64,000 nucleotides of DNA from UBA1181 sp045639525 (GCA_045639525.1 JAZUDI010000005.1:62001-126000); one strand, 5' to 3'. Shown: positions 40,106-50,711, counted from the stretch's first letter. Notes: a model not told the origin generated them from the sequence alone. Numbers and translations: made by a program.

Positions 40106-41632
40106 TTACCTCTTTCTCAACTTAGAAATGAAATTAATAATCATTTTTCTCTCTTCGCCTCCAAAAAGCATCAACGATGACAAAATTACAAAAATTAAGA
40201 CAAGAGAACATAAAACCAGATCTAAAGTGGCTGATATTTTATCAGCAGACATGAGTGACGTATCCGATAATGCGGTCTGAACCAGATAAACGACTCCATA
40301 AGCAAGGAAGGCAGTCATCAAAATCAATAAAAGATCTTTCAGTAATAATCCCTTTCGCATCAACTCAATCTTGAAAAGAAGAATGAAGGAGGAGATAGCC
40401 TGGCCTATGAGGTAAAACAGCGAAAGCATCTCCAGCGGAACACGACGGGAGAAGAGAAAACATAACACGATGGAAACGGCATTTCCGATGATAACGGCAC
40501 CCACATACGAGGTAACTTTTCCCCTTGCGATCAGTGACTGACCACATATCATGGAAAAGACAAGACAAAATACCGCCAAGCCCAAATAGGCAAGAATGTG
40601 GATAAAATCCGTATTCGCATCAGAGAAGAGCAGATAGGATATTTGCGTTCCGTTCAATAGGAAAAGAATGACGATGAAAAGGGTAAAATAGAGGAGAAGC
40701 CTGATAAAACGCCTCATTTCATCGGAAAATGAATTCTCATCTCCCGCTACGAAACACTTGGACAACAGCGGTGTCATCACAATGGGCACAATCGAGGAAA
40801 AGACAATGTGGGGCAAATTGGTGATCTGACGCGCATAATCATAGATGGAAACGGCGCCCTCTCCAAAATTGGTACATGTGGATTTCTCTACAAAAAGATA
40901 TAACTGGACGCAAAAGGCACTAAGATACATGGGAAGAGAGAAGATGACAAACGATTTGGAACGCTCCAGTTTTTCCAATGAAATCAGCCTAAACGAGGGA
41001 ACCCGCTTGCGCAACATATGGGACAAAACGGATACAAGAATAAAACCATTCAAGGTGGTGGCCACCACCAACGAATAGATACCAATATGCTCGGACAGGA
41101 ACAAAATCGAGAGGATATTGATCAGACTGGCTAACAGAGAGACCAATTCGGGATAAAAATAGGAATCATAGGTATTTAAGAGCGCAACCAATATATTTCC
41201 CTGCTGCTGGAAAATAAAATAGGGAATCAATGAAAAGATCATAAGGGAGAGAAACTCCCTTTTGGCTGGATCAAATCCAGGAGCCAAAACCTGCGTGATG
41301 GGAGATACGGCGACAAATAGTATCAAAGCGATGGCGAGATAGGTAAGGTTGAAGAAGTTCATCAACGAATTCACCGATTTCATCGCATATTCTTCCCCCT
41401 TATCCTCTTTCAAGAAAATATACTTGGTTCTGAACGTCTCATTAATGGGATTGTAGAGAAAACAGACGATTACGCCATACAAGGCAATGGATAACACCCA
41501 GGAATCACGTTCGAATGATGTGCCGAAATACTCAACAGATAGATACAAAACAACCAAACCCAGAAACATCTTCACGAAGCGGGAAAAAGCCAGCACCAGT
41601 GAAATCATCCGTGGAGAGGAGAAAAGATTCAT
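40106..41632 (-). CDS. Polysaccharide flippase (Wzx/MOP family)
   Basis: A 508-residue protein with about twelve to fourteen hydrophobic segments spread over the whole length, as in oligosaccharide flippases of the MOP superfamily (MurJ/Wzx-like). Features include FRTKYIFLKEDKGEEYAMKS in an early cytoplasmic loop, ALLNTYDSYFYPELVSLLAS near 150-170 and FVEKSTCTNFGEGAVSIYDYARQI near 247-270, which resembles the MurJ/Wzx pattern. It moves lipid-linked repeat units across the inner membrane. It is seven bases downstream of the GT4 gene and part of the same operon. Confidence 0.83.
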   Translation of the reverse strand: MNLFSSPRMISLVLAFSRFVKMFLGLVVLYLSVEYFGTSFERDSWVLSIALYGVIVCFLYNPINETFRTKYIFLKEDKGEEYAMKSVNSLMNFFNLTYLAIALILFVAVSPITQVLAPGFDPAKREFLSLMIFSLIPYFIFQQQGNILVALLNTYDSYFYPELVSLLASLINILSILFLSEHIGIYSLVVATTLNGFILVSVLSHMLRKRVPSFRLISLEKLERSKSFVIFSLPMYLSAFCVQLYLFVEKSTCTNFGEGAVSIYDYARQITNLPHIVFSSIVPIVMTPLLSKCFVAGDENSFSDEMRRFIRLLLYFTLFIVILFLLNGTQISYLLFSDANTDFIHILAYLGLAVFCLVFSMICGQSLIARGKVTSYVGAVIIGNAVSIVLCFLFSRRVPLEMLSLFYLIGQAISSFILLFKIELMRKGLLLKDLLLILMTAFLAYGVVYLVQTALSDTSLMSADKISATLDLVLCSLVLIFVILSSLMLFGGEERKMIINFISKLRKR

Positions 41633-41638
41633 GCGAAC

Positions 41639-42757
41639 TTAGATGTACTTCGAAATTCTCTCTTCGTATTTGGCAATGATGATCTTCTCATCAAATTTCT
41701 CTTTTATGATGTTGCGACCAGCCTTACCCATAGCCAACCGATCCTCCTCGCTCAACAGATACAAACGTTCCATCTTATCCCTCAAATTATCGGCCGATCT
41801 TGGTTCACACATATATCCGTTGACACCATCTTCGATCAACTCGACACATCCCACATTGTTGGTAGTGACAATCGGTTTCTCCATACTCATCGCCTCCATC
41901 AGACAACGAGGAACTCCCTCACGATAGTAAGAAGGAAGTACGACACAATCAGAATCAGCGATGAATTGGCGAACCTCTATGGAATAACCCATATGTTCTA
42001 TGACTCCTTCGTTGACCCAACCTTCGATCTCCTCAGTGGTAATATCGCTACCGGTACCCTTATCGCATTTTCCCAATAGGGTGAAGAGCATATCTGGATA
42101 TTTACGCTTCAATTCTCTTGCCGCACTTACAAATTCACGGACACCCTTCTCGCCAAATAGACGGGAGCACAAGAGGAATCGGAACTTACCGTCTTTTTTA
42201 GACGATTCCATCGGACAATAATAGTCTGAATTTACACCCTCACTCGGAATGATACAGGTCTTCTCCTTTGGAACAATGTTGCCATCCACAAAAAGGCTCC
42301 AATCATCATGGTTCAAAAACCACACCTCACACACGCCGCGGAGAGCGGTTTTATACATCATCTTCACAATTTTGCTGCGGAGATTATCCTTCGTGAAAAC
42401 AATTCCCAACCCCGTTGTGAAGGCGATGCTTTTAATTTTCTTGATGGAACATATCAAAGATCCATAGATGAGGATCTTAATGGTGAAATGGAAAATAAGG
42501 TCGAACTTTTCTGCCTTATAAATCTGATAGAGCGTCTTGATCAAACGTAAATCGTTGAATACGTTTGTCCCTTTGCTATCAATAGTAATGGGAATATGGC
42601 CGATGCCCTCCTGTTTAAGGAGCTCGGAATACTCGTCCTCAGGAGCAATCACGACCACATCATGTTTCTCCGCCAACTTTCGCAGTACACCTAAGCGAAA
42701 ATTATACATCGAAAACGATGTGTTTCCCACAAATGCTATCTTTTTTTTATCAGACAT
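41639..42757 (-). CDS. Family 4 glycosyltransferase
   Basis: A 372-residue GT4 enzyme. FVGNTSFSMYNFRLGVLRKL at about residues 8-27, FTTGLGIVFTKDNLRSK near 117-133, FLLCSRLFGEKGVREFVSAA near 197-216 and VLPSYYREGVPRCLMEAMS near 275-293 (the EGxxxxxxE-type nucleotide-sugar motif) mark it as one of the GT4 enzymes that often begin polysaccharide operons in Bacteroidales. It is the first gene of the minus-strand unit running to the O-antigen ligase-like gene. A -7 box TAAATTTG (42840-42847, minus strand) lies about 80 bases upstream. Confidence 0.9.
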   Translation of the reverse strand: MSDKKKIAFVGNTSFSMYNFRLGVLRKLAEKHDVVVIAPEDEYSELLKQEGIGHIPITIDSKGTNVFNDLRLIKTLYQIYKAEKFDLIFHFTIKILIYGSLICSIKKIKSIAFTTGLGIVFTKDNLRSKIVKMMYKTALRGVCEVWFLNHDDWSLFVDGNIVPKEKTCIIPSEGVNSDYYCPMESSKKDGKFRFLLCSRLFGEKGVREFVSAARELKRKYPDMLFTLLGKCDKGTGSDITTEEIEGWVNEGVIEHMGYSIEVRQFIADSDCVVLPSYYREGVPRCLMEAMSMEKPIVTTNNVGCVELIEDGVNGYMCEPRSADNLRDKMERLYLLSEEDRLAMGKAGRNIIKEKFDEKIIIAKYEERISKYI

Positions 42758-42839
42758 AATTCTACTGAATTATTTCGACATCAACGATTACTAATCCTAA
42801 GGACGCGAAGAACGCCCGTTATACAATGTTTTTCATTGG

Positions 42840-42847
42840 CAAATTTA
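42840..42847 (-). promoter_or_regulatory. -7 box of polysaccharide operon
   Basis: TAAATTTG on the minus strand about 80 bases before the GT4 start codon at 42757. Confidence 0.5.
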
Positions 42848-42963
42848 AAACTATTTAATCATATTTCCAAATAGAAGAAAACTCCAACTTTATAGAAAAT
42901 AGTGTCAAAAACTAACTGATATCAAGATTTTTTTCATCTTCAACGATTTGTGTATGGTAAAAG

Positions 42964-45900
42964 TCAATGGCTCTTATTCGGAAAGTATTCATCCAAATAC
43001 CACAAATGACCCTCTGCCTCAAATCCCATTTGTTTCAACAACTGGACATATAAGCTGATTTGATCGACGTATCCATCCGACGGCTTTCCAAATTTAAAAT
43101 CAATGACCGTCATGTGGTTACCTGTTCTGATAACTCTATCCGGACGTCTCGTCTCAATTTTTCCTTCACTATTACGGAAGATGATGGAACACTCATTGTA
43201 AAGCTGATGTCCTGGAGCGAACCATTTCCGTCCCTTCTCGGAATCCAAAGCTCTCTGAATACCCGAGATCAAGGCAGGCTTTTCGCCCGACTGAATCACA
43301 CCTTCGAACTCCAGCTGGTTGATGACGCGCTCTACATCCTCACCAGAACCGATTTGCGAGAAGATATAGTGTAACTTATTGCCTCGCTTGATGAATTCAC
43401 TTTCAGCATTGGTTTCCCCACCACCCATATCGTCGATGAAATCGTTAGATTTATTTGATTGGCGGAACCTTCCCTTTTGACTATAGACCTTTACCTGAAA
43501 CTCCTCTTTCTCAGGACTTTGGCTGAACGGATTTACCTCTTGTTGCTTCTCTTGTTTCTCCTCCTTTTGCTGTTTTTTCTCCTCGTCACTTTTCTCATGC
43601 TCATTTTCCAAACAGCCAAATTCATATGAGATACACTCCGACTCCTCCGCCAAGCGCTCGCTCTTGGACATCTCTTCCCATAGAGAACTCCTTGCATCTT
43701 CCGCCGAGAAAGTGTGATAATCAGTTTGGAACATTACCTGCAACAAATGGCTGACTGAATCCAAATTGCCGTTTTCACCAATCTTTTTTCCAAAAATGAA
43801 CATATTCTTTTCCGCCCGAGTCAAGGCGACATATAAAACATTTAAGTTATCCATATAGGTCTCCACCAACTCTTTCATATACGCCTGCCTGAAATGGGAA
43901 TCCAACATCGTTCTCGTACTTTTTACCGCCGTGAAAGGGAGAGAATTAAACTCTTTCGGCAGATCCGCCATGCTTTCCCATAGATGTTTCGCCTTTTTAG
44001 CGTCAATACCGATTTCCCAATCACAGAAGGGAATAAAAACGGTATGGAACTCCAAACCTTTCGACTTATGGATGGTCATTACCTTGATACCATTGGACTC
44101 ACCACTTGGAATGGTCATCTTGTGAAGGTTTTCATCCCAATAACGGAGAAAAAGACGAAGGTTAGAAGACTTTTTGGTAAGGAAATCGTTCAATCGGTCT
44201 AAGAAGAAGCAATAATAGTTTTCCTGTCCAATGATCAATTCCAACGCCATGATCCTGTAAATTTCCTCCACCATCTCATAGAGAGGCAGAAGGCGTAATT
44301 CTTCGATGGAATCCACAAGTTTTTGTTGATCCACATCCAGATTATCAGGATTAGGCGGAAGGATATTTTGTTCGCTCCTCCGCTTCACTTTTTGAAAAGC
44401 ATGGAGCAATTGTACCTTTGCCATACGATTCACCTCGCCACGGTGCTTTCCACTTTGATCTAAATTGAGTGCCGAGATATATCGAAGCGCGCTGATAATG
44501 GCCTGAACCACCTCCGAGGACTCCAACATATAGGCCTCTTCGGAGATGATATCAAAAGTAAGATTCAATCCCTGGTTTTCCTCCCGCTCCTTATACTCGG
44601 AAAAATAGTTGGCGATATCGGTCACCATACTATTGCTACGGATCAAAATAGCGATTTGTTCGGCCTGCACACCACGGAGTTGTACCTCCTTCACTGCATC
44701 GGCCAACTCCTCCAAAGTTCTCTCTTTGTATAAATCCGACTCCTTTTCATCGAATAAATTTACCCTGACAAATCCCTTCCCTTTTGAGGCTTTATTACAT
44801 TTTTGCGGCGCATCCTCATAGGCCTCCACCATACTTTTCAGCAGAGGATATTCCTTATCCACCACATCAAACTGATTGTACATTTGCGGTAAAAAGGAAA
44901 AGACCTTGTTATTGAAACGGACAATGTTCAGTTCGCTTCGCCAATTCGTATCCAACGAAACCTCCTTCGTCTCCCCCGAAGAGAATTCATTTTTCAAATT
45001 GCCTAACAACTCCCACTTACCGTTTCTGAAACGATAAATGGACTGTTTAGGGTCTCCAACCACCAAACTCCCCATGCTACGGGAGAGACATTCCGAGATG
45101 AGCGGTTTGAAATTGTGCCACTGCGTCTCACTGGTATCTTGGAACTCATCGATCATTATATGATCCAAATAGGTTCCGATCTTCTCGTAGATGAACGGGG
45201 TGTCGTTATCCTGGATCATCGCATTCAGCAACGCCTGCGTGTCGGATAGAATAAATTGGTTTTTCTCCGCATTGATCGCTTTCAGTTTTTTATCCAAATA
45301 GTGGAGCAAACCCACATTAAACAGGTTCTTGTTAACGAGGTCCACCGTATTGATTTCGAACAGATATTTCTGTCGTTTTTGTTCGGTTTCATCGAGAATA
45401 GCATATATATCATCACGATAAGATCTTATCGATTGGTCTTTGGATAACTTATCGTCACTTCCTTCGTAGAAACCGGTTACATACGAATTCATCCCCTTGG
45501 AGAAGTCCTCTTCCGTAATATTGGTGAAATAGCCCCACACGCCCTTTTTCTTCTGGAAGTATTGATCCTCTGTAAATCCATTTCTGGTATTGAGGTCAAA
45601 AAATCGCTGTGCGGAACTTTTTAAATCATCGATACATCGCTTCTTATAATCTTCCAAAGATTGTTTGTATTGGCTCAAAGCATCCTTTTTCTCCAAAAAT
45701 TCAAACAGTTCATCGGCATGTTTCTTAAAATCTTCAGAGAAGATAATTTTGCCAAAATTGGCGATTTCACCAGCAATATTCCAACTGCTGTCGTTGTCCA
45801 ACTTGTCTTTCAAATATTGTTGGATCCAGACCTTAAGCCTATTATCATTGGGGATATCATCCATCAATGCCTCCGCCGATTCACTCAGGATTGAATCGCC

Positions 45901-46323
45901 GTCCAATTCAATGTTTAAGTGAGTGCCCAAACCCAACTCCTTCTCCAAAGTTCTCAATACCGTTTGGAAGAATGAATCAATGGTCTCGATATGAAAATGG
46001 CTGTAGTTGTGCAACATCAAGGAGAGGGCCTTACGTGCCTGCGAGACAATGTAGGTATGGGAAGAGTATATTTTGTCTAAGGGAGTCAACTCACGCATCA
46101 AAGCCTCTATGTCATTTTGAGATCCCTGAAAATCCTTTGCCACACCGTACAAAGTAGTGATTATTCGAGTCTTCATCTCCGATGTCGCCTTGTTGGTAAA
46201 GGTAACAGCCAAAATTCTCTCAAAACTGGTAGGATCCTGAATCACATATTTTAGGAACTCCAACGACAATCTGTATGTCTTTCCCGATCCAGCCGATGCC
46301 TTATAAACGTGAAGTAAGCTCAT
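42964..46323 (-). CDS. RecB/AddA-like UvrD-family helicase-nuclease
   Basis: A 1119-residue protein with all UvrD-type helicase motifs: Walker A KASAGSGKTYRL at residues 8-19, VTFTNKATSEMKTRI near 45-59, IMIDEFQDTSETQW near 390-403, DTNWRSELNIVRFN near 460 and VMTIHKSKGLEFHTVF near 745-760. The C-terminus has a PD-(D/E)XK-like core: RRPDRVIR, then MTVIDFKFGK at about 1068-1090. It would unwind and degrade DNA ends in recombinational repair. An AddB-type partner is expected nearby in this phylum but is not in the adjoining sequence seen here. A low-complexity Glu/Lys/Gln insertion near 910-940 separates the domains. No clear promoter. Confidence 0.88.
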   Translation of the reverse strand: MSLLHVYKASAGSGKTYRLSLEFLKYVIQDPTSFERILAVTFTNKATSEMKTRIITTLYGVAKDFQGSQNDIEALMRELTPLDKIYSSHTYIVSQARKALSLMLHNYSHFHIETIDSFFQTVLRTLEKELGLGTHLNIELDGDSILSESAEALMDDIPNDNRLKVWIQQYLKDKLDNDSSWNIAGEIANFGKIIFSEDFKKHADELFEFLEKKDALSQYKQSLEDYKKRCIDDLKSSAQRFFDLNTRNGFTEDQYFQKKKGVWGYFTNITEEDFSKGMNSYVTGFYEGSDDKLSKDQSIRSYRDDIYAILDETEQKRQKYLFEINTVDLVNKNLFNVGLLHYLDKKLKAINAEKNQFILSDTQALLNAMIQDNDTPFIYEKIGTYLDHIMIDEFQDTSETQWHNFKPLISECLSRSMGSLVVGDPKQSIYRFRNGKWELLGNLKNEFSSGETKEVSLDTNWRSELNIVRFNNKVFSFLPQMYNQFDVVDKEYPLLKSMVEAYEDAPQKCNKASKGKGFVRVNLFDEKESDLYKERTLEELADAVKEVQLRGVQAEQIAILIRSNSMVTDIANYFSEYKEREENQGLNLTFDIISEEAYMLESSEVVQAIISALRYISALNLDQSGKHRGEVNRMAKVQLLHAFQKVKRRSEQNILPPNPDNLDVDQQKLVDSIEELRLLPLYEMVEEIYRIMALELIIGQENYYCFFLDRLNDFLTKKSSNLRLFLRYWDENLHKMTIPSGESNGIKVMTIHKSKGLEFHTVFIPFCDWEIGIDAKKAKHLWESMADLPKEFNSLPFTAVKSTRTMLDSHFRQAYMKELVETYMDNLNVLYVALTRAEKNMFIFGKKIGENGNLDSVSHLLQVMFQTDYHTFSAEDARSSLWEEMSKSERLAEESECISYEFGCLENEHEKSDEEKKQQKEEKQEKQQEVNPFSQSPEKEEFQVKVYSQKGRFRQSNKSNDFIDDMGGGETNAESEFIKRGNKLHYIFSQIGSGEDVERVINQLEFEGVIQSGEKPALISGIQRALDSEKGRKWFAPGHQLYNECSIIFRNSEGKIETRRPDRVIRTGNHMTVIDFKFGKPSDGYVDQISLYVQLLKQMGFEAEGHLWYLDEYFPNKSH

Positions 46324-46512
46324 ATAAACACAAATGTTATTTCATTCGCAATTTCGGAAAAAAACGGGGAACTTTCACCTTTTCCCTTCATAAAAATAAA
46401 AACATAGGGAGAAGATCGCATCCAAATACGCCTTTTTCATAAAATTGTTAGCCTAATAATAAGGCTCTTAACCAAAAAAATGCGTACTTTGCATTCCAAA
46501 TAGATTGGAAAA

Positions 46513-48387
46513 ATGGAATTTCATTACGAAGTAATTGTCATTGGTGCCGGTCACGCCGGTTGTGAAGCTGCGGCCGCAGCCGCTAATCTCGGTTCAAAAA
46601 CGTTGCTTATCACGATGGATATGCATAAAATCGCGCAGATGAGTTGCAATCCTGCCGTGGGTGGTATCGCCAAAGGTCAAATCGTCAGAGAGATCGATGC
46701 CTTGGGTGGACAAATGGGTATCGTCACCGACCTTACCGCGATCCAATACAGATTACTCAACCAATCCAAGGGACCTGCCATGTGGAGTCCCCGCTCCCAA
46801 GCGGATCGACAGAAATTTAGCGAGAAGTGGCGAAACATTCTCGAAAATTGCGAAAACCTACACATCTGGCAAGATTCCGCTATCCAATTCATCATTGACA
46901 ACAATGAGATTCAAGGGGTCGTCACCAGCATGGGCGCTACCTTCCGCGCAAAGAGCGTGGTGCTCACCGCCGGTACATTCCTCACCGGATTGATCCACTG
47001 CGGTAGAACGCAGATCGCCGCTGGAAGAATCTCCGAACCCGCCTCTTACGGACTAACCGAGCAGTTGAAATCACTCGGCATCCGTACCGACAGAATGAAA
47101 ACAGGAACACCTGTCCGAATCGACGGTAGAACCATCGATTTCTCGGTCATGAGCGTACAAGGCGGTGAAGATGATTTCCATAAATTTTCCTTCTTGGATT
47201 TCAAACCAAGACCATTGAAGCAACGCGACTGCTTCATTACACACACCAACGAACAGACTCACGAGATCCTACGCGCCGGTCTGCCAGATTCTCCCCTTTT
47301 CAACGGACAAATCAAGAGTATCGGACCACGTTATTGTCCAAGTATCGAGACCAAAATCGTCACCTTCGCCGACAAGACGCAACACCAACTCTTCCTTGAA
47401 CCAGAGGGCGAAACAACTCAAGAGTATTACCTCAACGGATTCTCATCGTCGCTTCCATTGGATATTCAATTAAATGCGTTAAAAACCATTCGAGGTTTGG
47501 AAAATGCGGTCGTTTACCGTCCAGGTTACGCCATTGAATATGACTACTTCGATCCTACCCAACTCCACCATACCCTCGAATCGAAGGTGGTGAAAAACCT
47601 CTTCTTCGCCGGACAAGTGAACGGAACAACAGGATACGAGGAGGCAGCCGGACAAGGAATCATCGCCGGTATCAACGCACACATCAACTGTCACGGTGGC
47701 AAGCCATTCACACTTAGTAGAAACGAGGCATACATCGGCGTATTGATCGACGACCTTGTCACCAAAGGCGTGGATGAACCTTACAGAATGTTTACCTCCC
47801 GCGCGGAATATAGAATTCTGCTGCGCCAAGACGATGCCGACGCAAGGTTGACTCCGAAGGCATACGAATTGGGATTGGCTACTAAGGAGCGTTACGACCT
47901 CTACATGGAAAAGAAGAGGGAAATTGATAGAATTGTAGATTTCATCGATAATTTTTCCATCAAAGCGAACCTCATCAACGACTTCTTGGAGAAGAATGGA
48001 ACCAGTGCCCTCAAGAATGGCTGCAAACTTGTGGATTTGGTGAACCGACCTCAATTGACCATCGACATTTTGGCAGAAGGAATCGCTCCGCTCAAATCCG
48101 CATTGGATAAAATTCCGAACAGAAAAGAGGAGATCACCGAAGCGGCAGAAATCCAAATCAAATACAAAGGTTACATCGAAAGAGAGACCATGATTGCCGA
48201 TAAATTGAAACGTTTGGAGAACATCAACATCAAGGGTAAGTTCGACTACTCCACCCTCCAATCGCTCTCTACGGAGGCTCGCCAAAAATTGGAACGAATC
48301 AATCCGGAAACCATCGGTCAAGCCAGCCGTATTCCTGGCATTTCACCAAGCGACATCAATATTCTACTAATTCTGATGGGAAGATAA
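46513..48387 (+). CDS. mnmG: tRNA uridine-5-carboxymethylaminomethyl modification enzyme MnmG
   Basis: A 624-residue FAD-binding protein, full length. VIVIGAGHAGCEAAAAAANLG at residues 6-26 is the dinucleotide-binding loop; NPAVGGIAKGQIVREIDALGG near 47-67, TAGTFLTGLIHCGRTQ near 155 and FFAGQVNGTTGYEEAAGQG near 368-386 are signature regions of MnmG/GidA. With MnmE it makes cmnm5U34 in several tRNAs. It starts a plus-strand group with uvrC one base downstream and dtd after that. In many bacteria this gene lies near the origin of replication, which agrees with the parS-like sites 4-5 kb downstream. Confidence 0.97.
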   Translation: MEFHYEVIVIGAGHAGCEAAAAAANLGSKTLLITMDMHKIAQMSCNPAVGGIAKGQIVREIDALGGQMGIVTDLTAIQYRLLNQSKGPAMWSPRSQADRQKFSEKWRNILENCENLHIWQDSAIQFIIDNNEIQGVVTSMGATFRAKSVVLTAGTFLTGLIHCGRTQIAAGRISEPASYGLTEQLKSLGIRTDRMKTGTPVRIDGRTIDFSVMSVQGGEDDFHKFSFLDFKPRPLKQRDCFITHTNEQTHEILRAGLPDSPLFNGQIKSIGPRYCPSIETKIVTFADKTQHQLFLEPEGETTQEYYLNGFSSSLPLDIQLNALKTIRGLENAVVYRPGYAIEYDYFDPTQLHHTLESKVVKNLFFAGQVNGTTGYEEAAGQGIIAGINAHINCHGGKPFTLSRNEAYIGVLIDDLVTKGVDEPYRMFTSRAEYRILLRQDDADARLTPKAYELGLATKERYDLYMEKKREIDRIVDFIDNFSIKANLINDFLEKNGTSALKNGCKLVDLVNRPQLTIDILAEGIAPLKSALDKIPNRKEEITEAAEIQIKYKGYIERETMIADKLKRLENINIKGKFDYSTLQSLSTEARQKLERINPETIGQASRIPGISPSDINILLILMGR

Positions 48388-48388
48388 A

Positions 48389-50218
48389 ATGGAGCAGGAG
48401 GTTTCACACGTAAAGCAGATCGTTTTGTCGTTGCCCGAAAGTCCGGGCATCTATCAATATTTGAACGATAAAAACGAGATAATTTACGTTGGAAAGGCTA
48501 AAAATCTAAAACGAAGAGTCTCCTCCTATTTTAACAAAGAGCAGCAAAGCGTCAAGACCAAAGTCCTGGTAAAACAGATCGCGGATATCAAATACATCGT
48601 GGTGGGCAGCGAACAAGATGCGCTACTTTTAGAAAATAGCCTGATCAAAAAACATCAACCACGCTACAACATTTTGTTGAAGGATGGCAAAACCTATCCG
48701 TGGATTGTCGTTAAAAACGAATATTTTCCCCGTATCTACAAGACAAGAAATATGGTGAAGGATGGATCCACCTACTACGGTCCCTACACCTATCTTCCGG
48801 CGGTTTACACCATGCTCGACCTCATTTCGGAACTATACCCCATTCGAAACTGCAAACTGAACCTTACCCCCGACAGCATACGCGAAGGCAAACACAAGGT
48901 TTGTCTCCAATACCACATCAAGAAGTGTAAAGGATGCTGTGAAGGGTTGCAAACACTGGAAGAATACAACAAAAATATCGGTGAAATCAAACTTTTATTG
49001 AAGGGCGATCTAGGCGAACTAGAAAAAATGTTGGAAGAGAAGATGATGCTCTTGGCGGAGGAACTCAAATTTGAGGAGGCCCAAACCATCAAAGAAAAAT
49101 TGGATACCTTGGCACGCTACAAAGCGAAATCGACCATCGTCAATCCATCACTCACCAACATCGACACATTCGCCATAGAAATCGATGAAAACGATGCTTT
49201 TGTGAATTTCTTGAAGGTAACAAACGGAACCATTTCGCAAGCCTACACACTTGAATACAAAATTCGTACCGACGAAGAAAAAGAGGAGATTTTGGCCACC
49301 GCCATTACCGAAATGCGGGAACGTTTCAAGAGCTACTCCCGCGAAATCATTGTTCCATTCGAAATCGGCTATGAATTTAAAAACGCCGTAGTCACCGTTC
49401 CGCAAAAGGGTGATAAGCGAAAACTACTCGATCTCTCCATCCAAAATGTGAAGCAATACCGATTTGACCGTATGAAACAGATGGAGAAATTCAATCCGGA
49501 ACAGCGGGCGACCAAGTTGATGAAATCAATTCAAAACTTGCTGCAACTGGATAAATTACCCGTTCAAATCGAGTGTTTTGATAACTCCAACATTCAAGGA
49601 AGCGATGCGGTAGCAGCTTGCGTCGTATATAAAATGGCGAAACCATCGAAGAACGATTATCGCAAATACAACATCAAAACGGTGGTCGGTCCAGATGATT
49701 ACGCTTCAATGAAAGAGGTGGTGAGAAGAAGATACACCCGACTCATGGAGGAGGAACAACCCCTACCCCAACTGATCATCGCCGACGGAGGTATCGGACA
49801 AATGGAGGTGATTCGTGAAGTGGTGGAAGATGAACTTCACCTGGACATTCCGATAGCAGGTTTGGCTAAAAACGAAAAACACCGCACCAAAGAGTTACTT
49901 TTCGGCTTTCCACCGAGAATTGTCAATCTCGATCCGACCGATGAAACCTTCCGTTTCTTCGCTTCGATACAAGATGAAGTACACCGCTTCGCCATAAAAT
50001 TCCACCGGGAAAAACGAAGCAAAAATATGACCAAAACAGAGTTGGACATCAAAGGAATCGGGGAGAAGACGCAAGAGGCGTTGATCAAAAAATTCAAGAG
50101 TGTCAAACGAATAAAAGAGGCTTCACTGGAGGATTTATCAGCCGAAATAGGACTAAAAAAGGCAATGATTATTGTAGAATATTTCAATAATAATTCAAAA
50201 GATAAATCATCTAATTAA
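48389..50218 (+). CDS. uvrC: Excinuclease ABC subunit C
   Basis: A 609-residue protein, full length. The N-terminal GIY-YIG nuclease domain shows PGIYQYLNDKNEIIYVGKAK at residues 18-37; the UvrB-interacting UVR motif LEEKMMLLAEELKFEEAQTI is near 215; the RNase H-like endonuclease core has IECFDNSNIQGSDAVAACVV near 392 and IIADGGIGQME near 465; the two helix-hairpin-helix motifs are at the C-terminus (IKGIGEKTQEALIKKF). It makes both incisions in nucleotide excision repair together with UvrB. It starts one base after the mnmG stop codon and is probably translated by coupling. Confidence 0.97.
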   Translation: MEQEVSHVKQIVLSLPESPGIYQYLNDKNEIIYVGKAKNLKRRVSSYFNKEQQSVKTKVLVKQIADIKYIVVGSEQDALLLENSLIKKHQPRYNILLKDGKTYPWIVVKNEYFPRIYKTRNMVKDGSTYYGPYTYLPAVYTMLDLISELYPIRNCKLNLTPDSIREGKHKVCLQYHIKKCKGCCEGLQTLEEYNKNIGEIKLLLKGDLGELEKMLEEKMMLLAEELKFEEAQTIKEKLDTLARYKAKSTIVNPSLTNIDTFAIEIDENDAFVNFLKVTNGTISQAYTLEYKIRTDEEKEEILATAITEMRERFKSYSREIIVPFEIGYEFKNAVVTVPQKGDKRKLLDLSIQNVKQYRFDRMKQMEKFNPEQRATKLMKSIQNLLQLDKLPVQIECFDNSNIQGSDAVAACVVYKMAKPSKNDYRKYNIKTVVGPDDYASMKEVVRRRYTRLMEEEQPLPQLIIADGGIGQMEVIREVVEDELHLDIPIAGLAKNEKHRTKELLFGFPPRIVNLDPTDETFRFFASIQDEVHRFAIKFHREKRSKNMTKTELDIKGIGEKTQEALIKKFKSVKRIKEASLEDLSAEIGLKKAMIIVEYFNNNSKDKSSN

Positions 50219-50246
50219 AAATTTGATTTAAAAAGATATTAACAAT

Positions 50247-50699
50247 ATGAGAGTATTATTACAAAGAGTCACACACGCTTCGGTCACCATCGAAGGCAAA
50301 GTCAAGTCTAAAATAGGCGAAGGATTGCTAGTGTTGGTGGGCATTGAAGATCGCGACACAGATGAAGATATAGAATGGCTGAGCGGTAAGATTGGCAACA
50401 TCAGAATATTCAATGATGAAAATGGAGTGATGAATAAATCCGTGAAAGATATTGATGGTGAGATATTGGTGGTGAGTCAATTCACGCTTCAAGCGATGAC
50501 CAAAAAGGGAAATAGACCCTCATATATTAGAGCAAGCAAAGCCGATTTCGCCATTCCGATGTATGAAAAATTCTGTGCAAGCGTGGAAAAAGAGATTGGA
50601 AAAGCGATTGGAACAGGTGAATTCGGGGCCGATATGAAGGTTGAATTACTGAATGATGGACCAACCACCATCTGGATTGACTCAAAAAATAGAGAATAA
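50247..50699 (+). CDS. dtd: D-aminoacyl-tRNA deacylase
   Basis: A 150-residue protein, normal length for Dtd. MRVLLQRVTHASVTI at the start, VVSQFTLQAMTKKGNRPSY at about residues 76-94 (the SQFTL motif) and a GEFGADMKVELLNDGPTTI ending near 130-148 (the NxGPxT motif, with Asp for Val) define the family. It frees D-amino acids from mischarged tRNA. It is the third gene of the mnmG-uvrC-dtd run. Confidence 0.95.
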   Translation: MRVLLQRVTHASVTIEGKVKSKIGEGLLVLVGIEDRDTDEDIEWLSGKIGNIRIFNDENGVMNKSVKDIDGEILVVSQFTLQAMTKKGNRPSYIRASKADFAIPMYEKFCASVEKEIGKAIGTGEFGADMKVELLNDGPTTIWIDSKNRE

Positions 50700-50711
50700 A
50701 GGAGAATAGAT

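Noticed and set aside
47479..48321. 280-codon minus-strand frame inside mnmG
   Set aside because: It is antisense to the well-conserved mnmG coding region, and its composition is that of a shadow frame.
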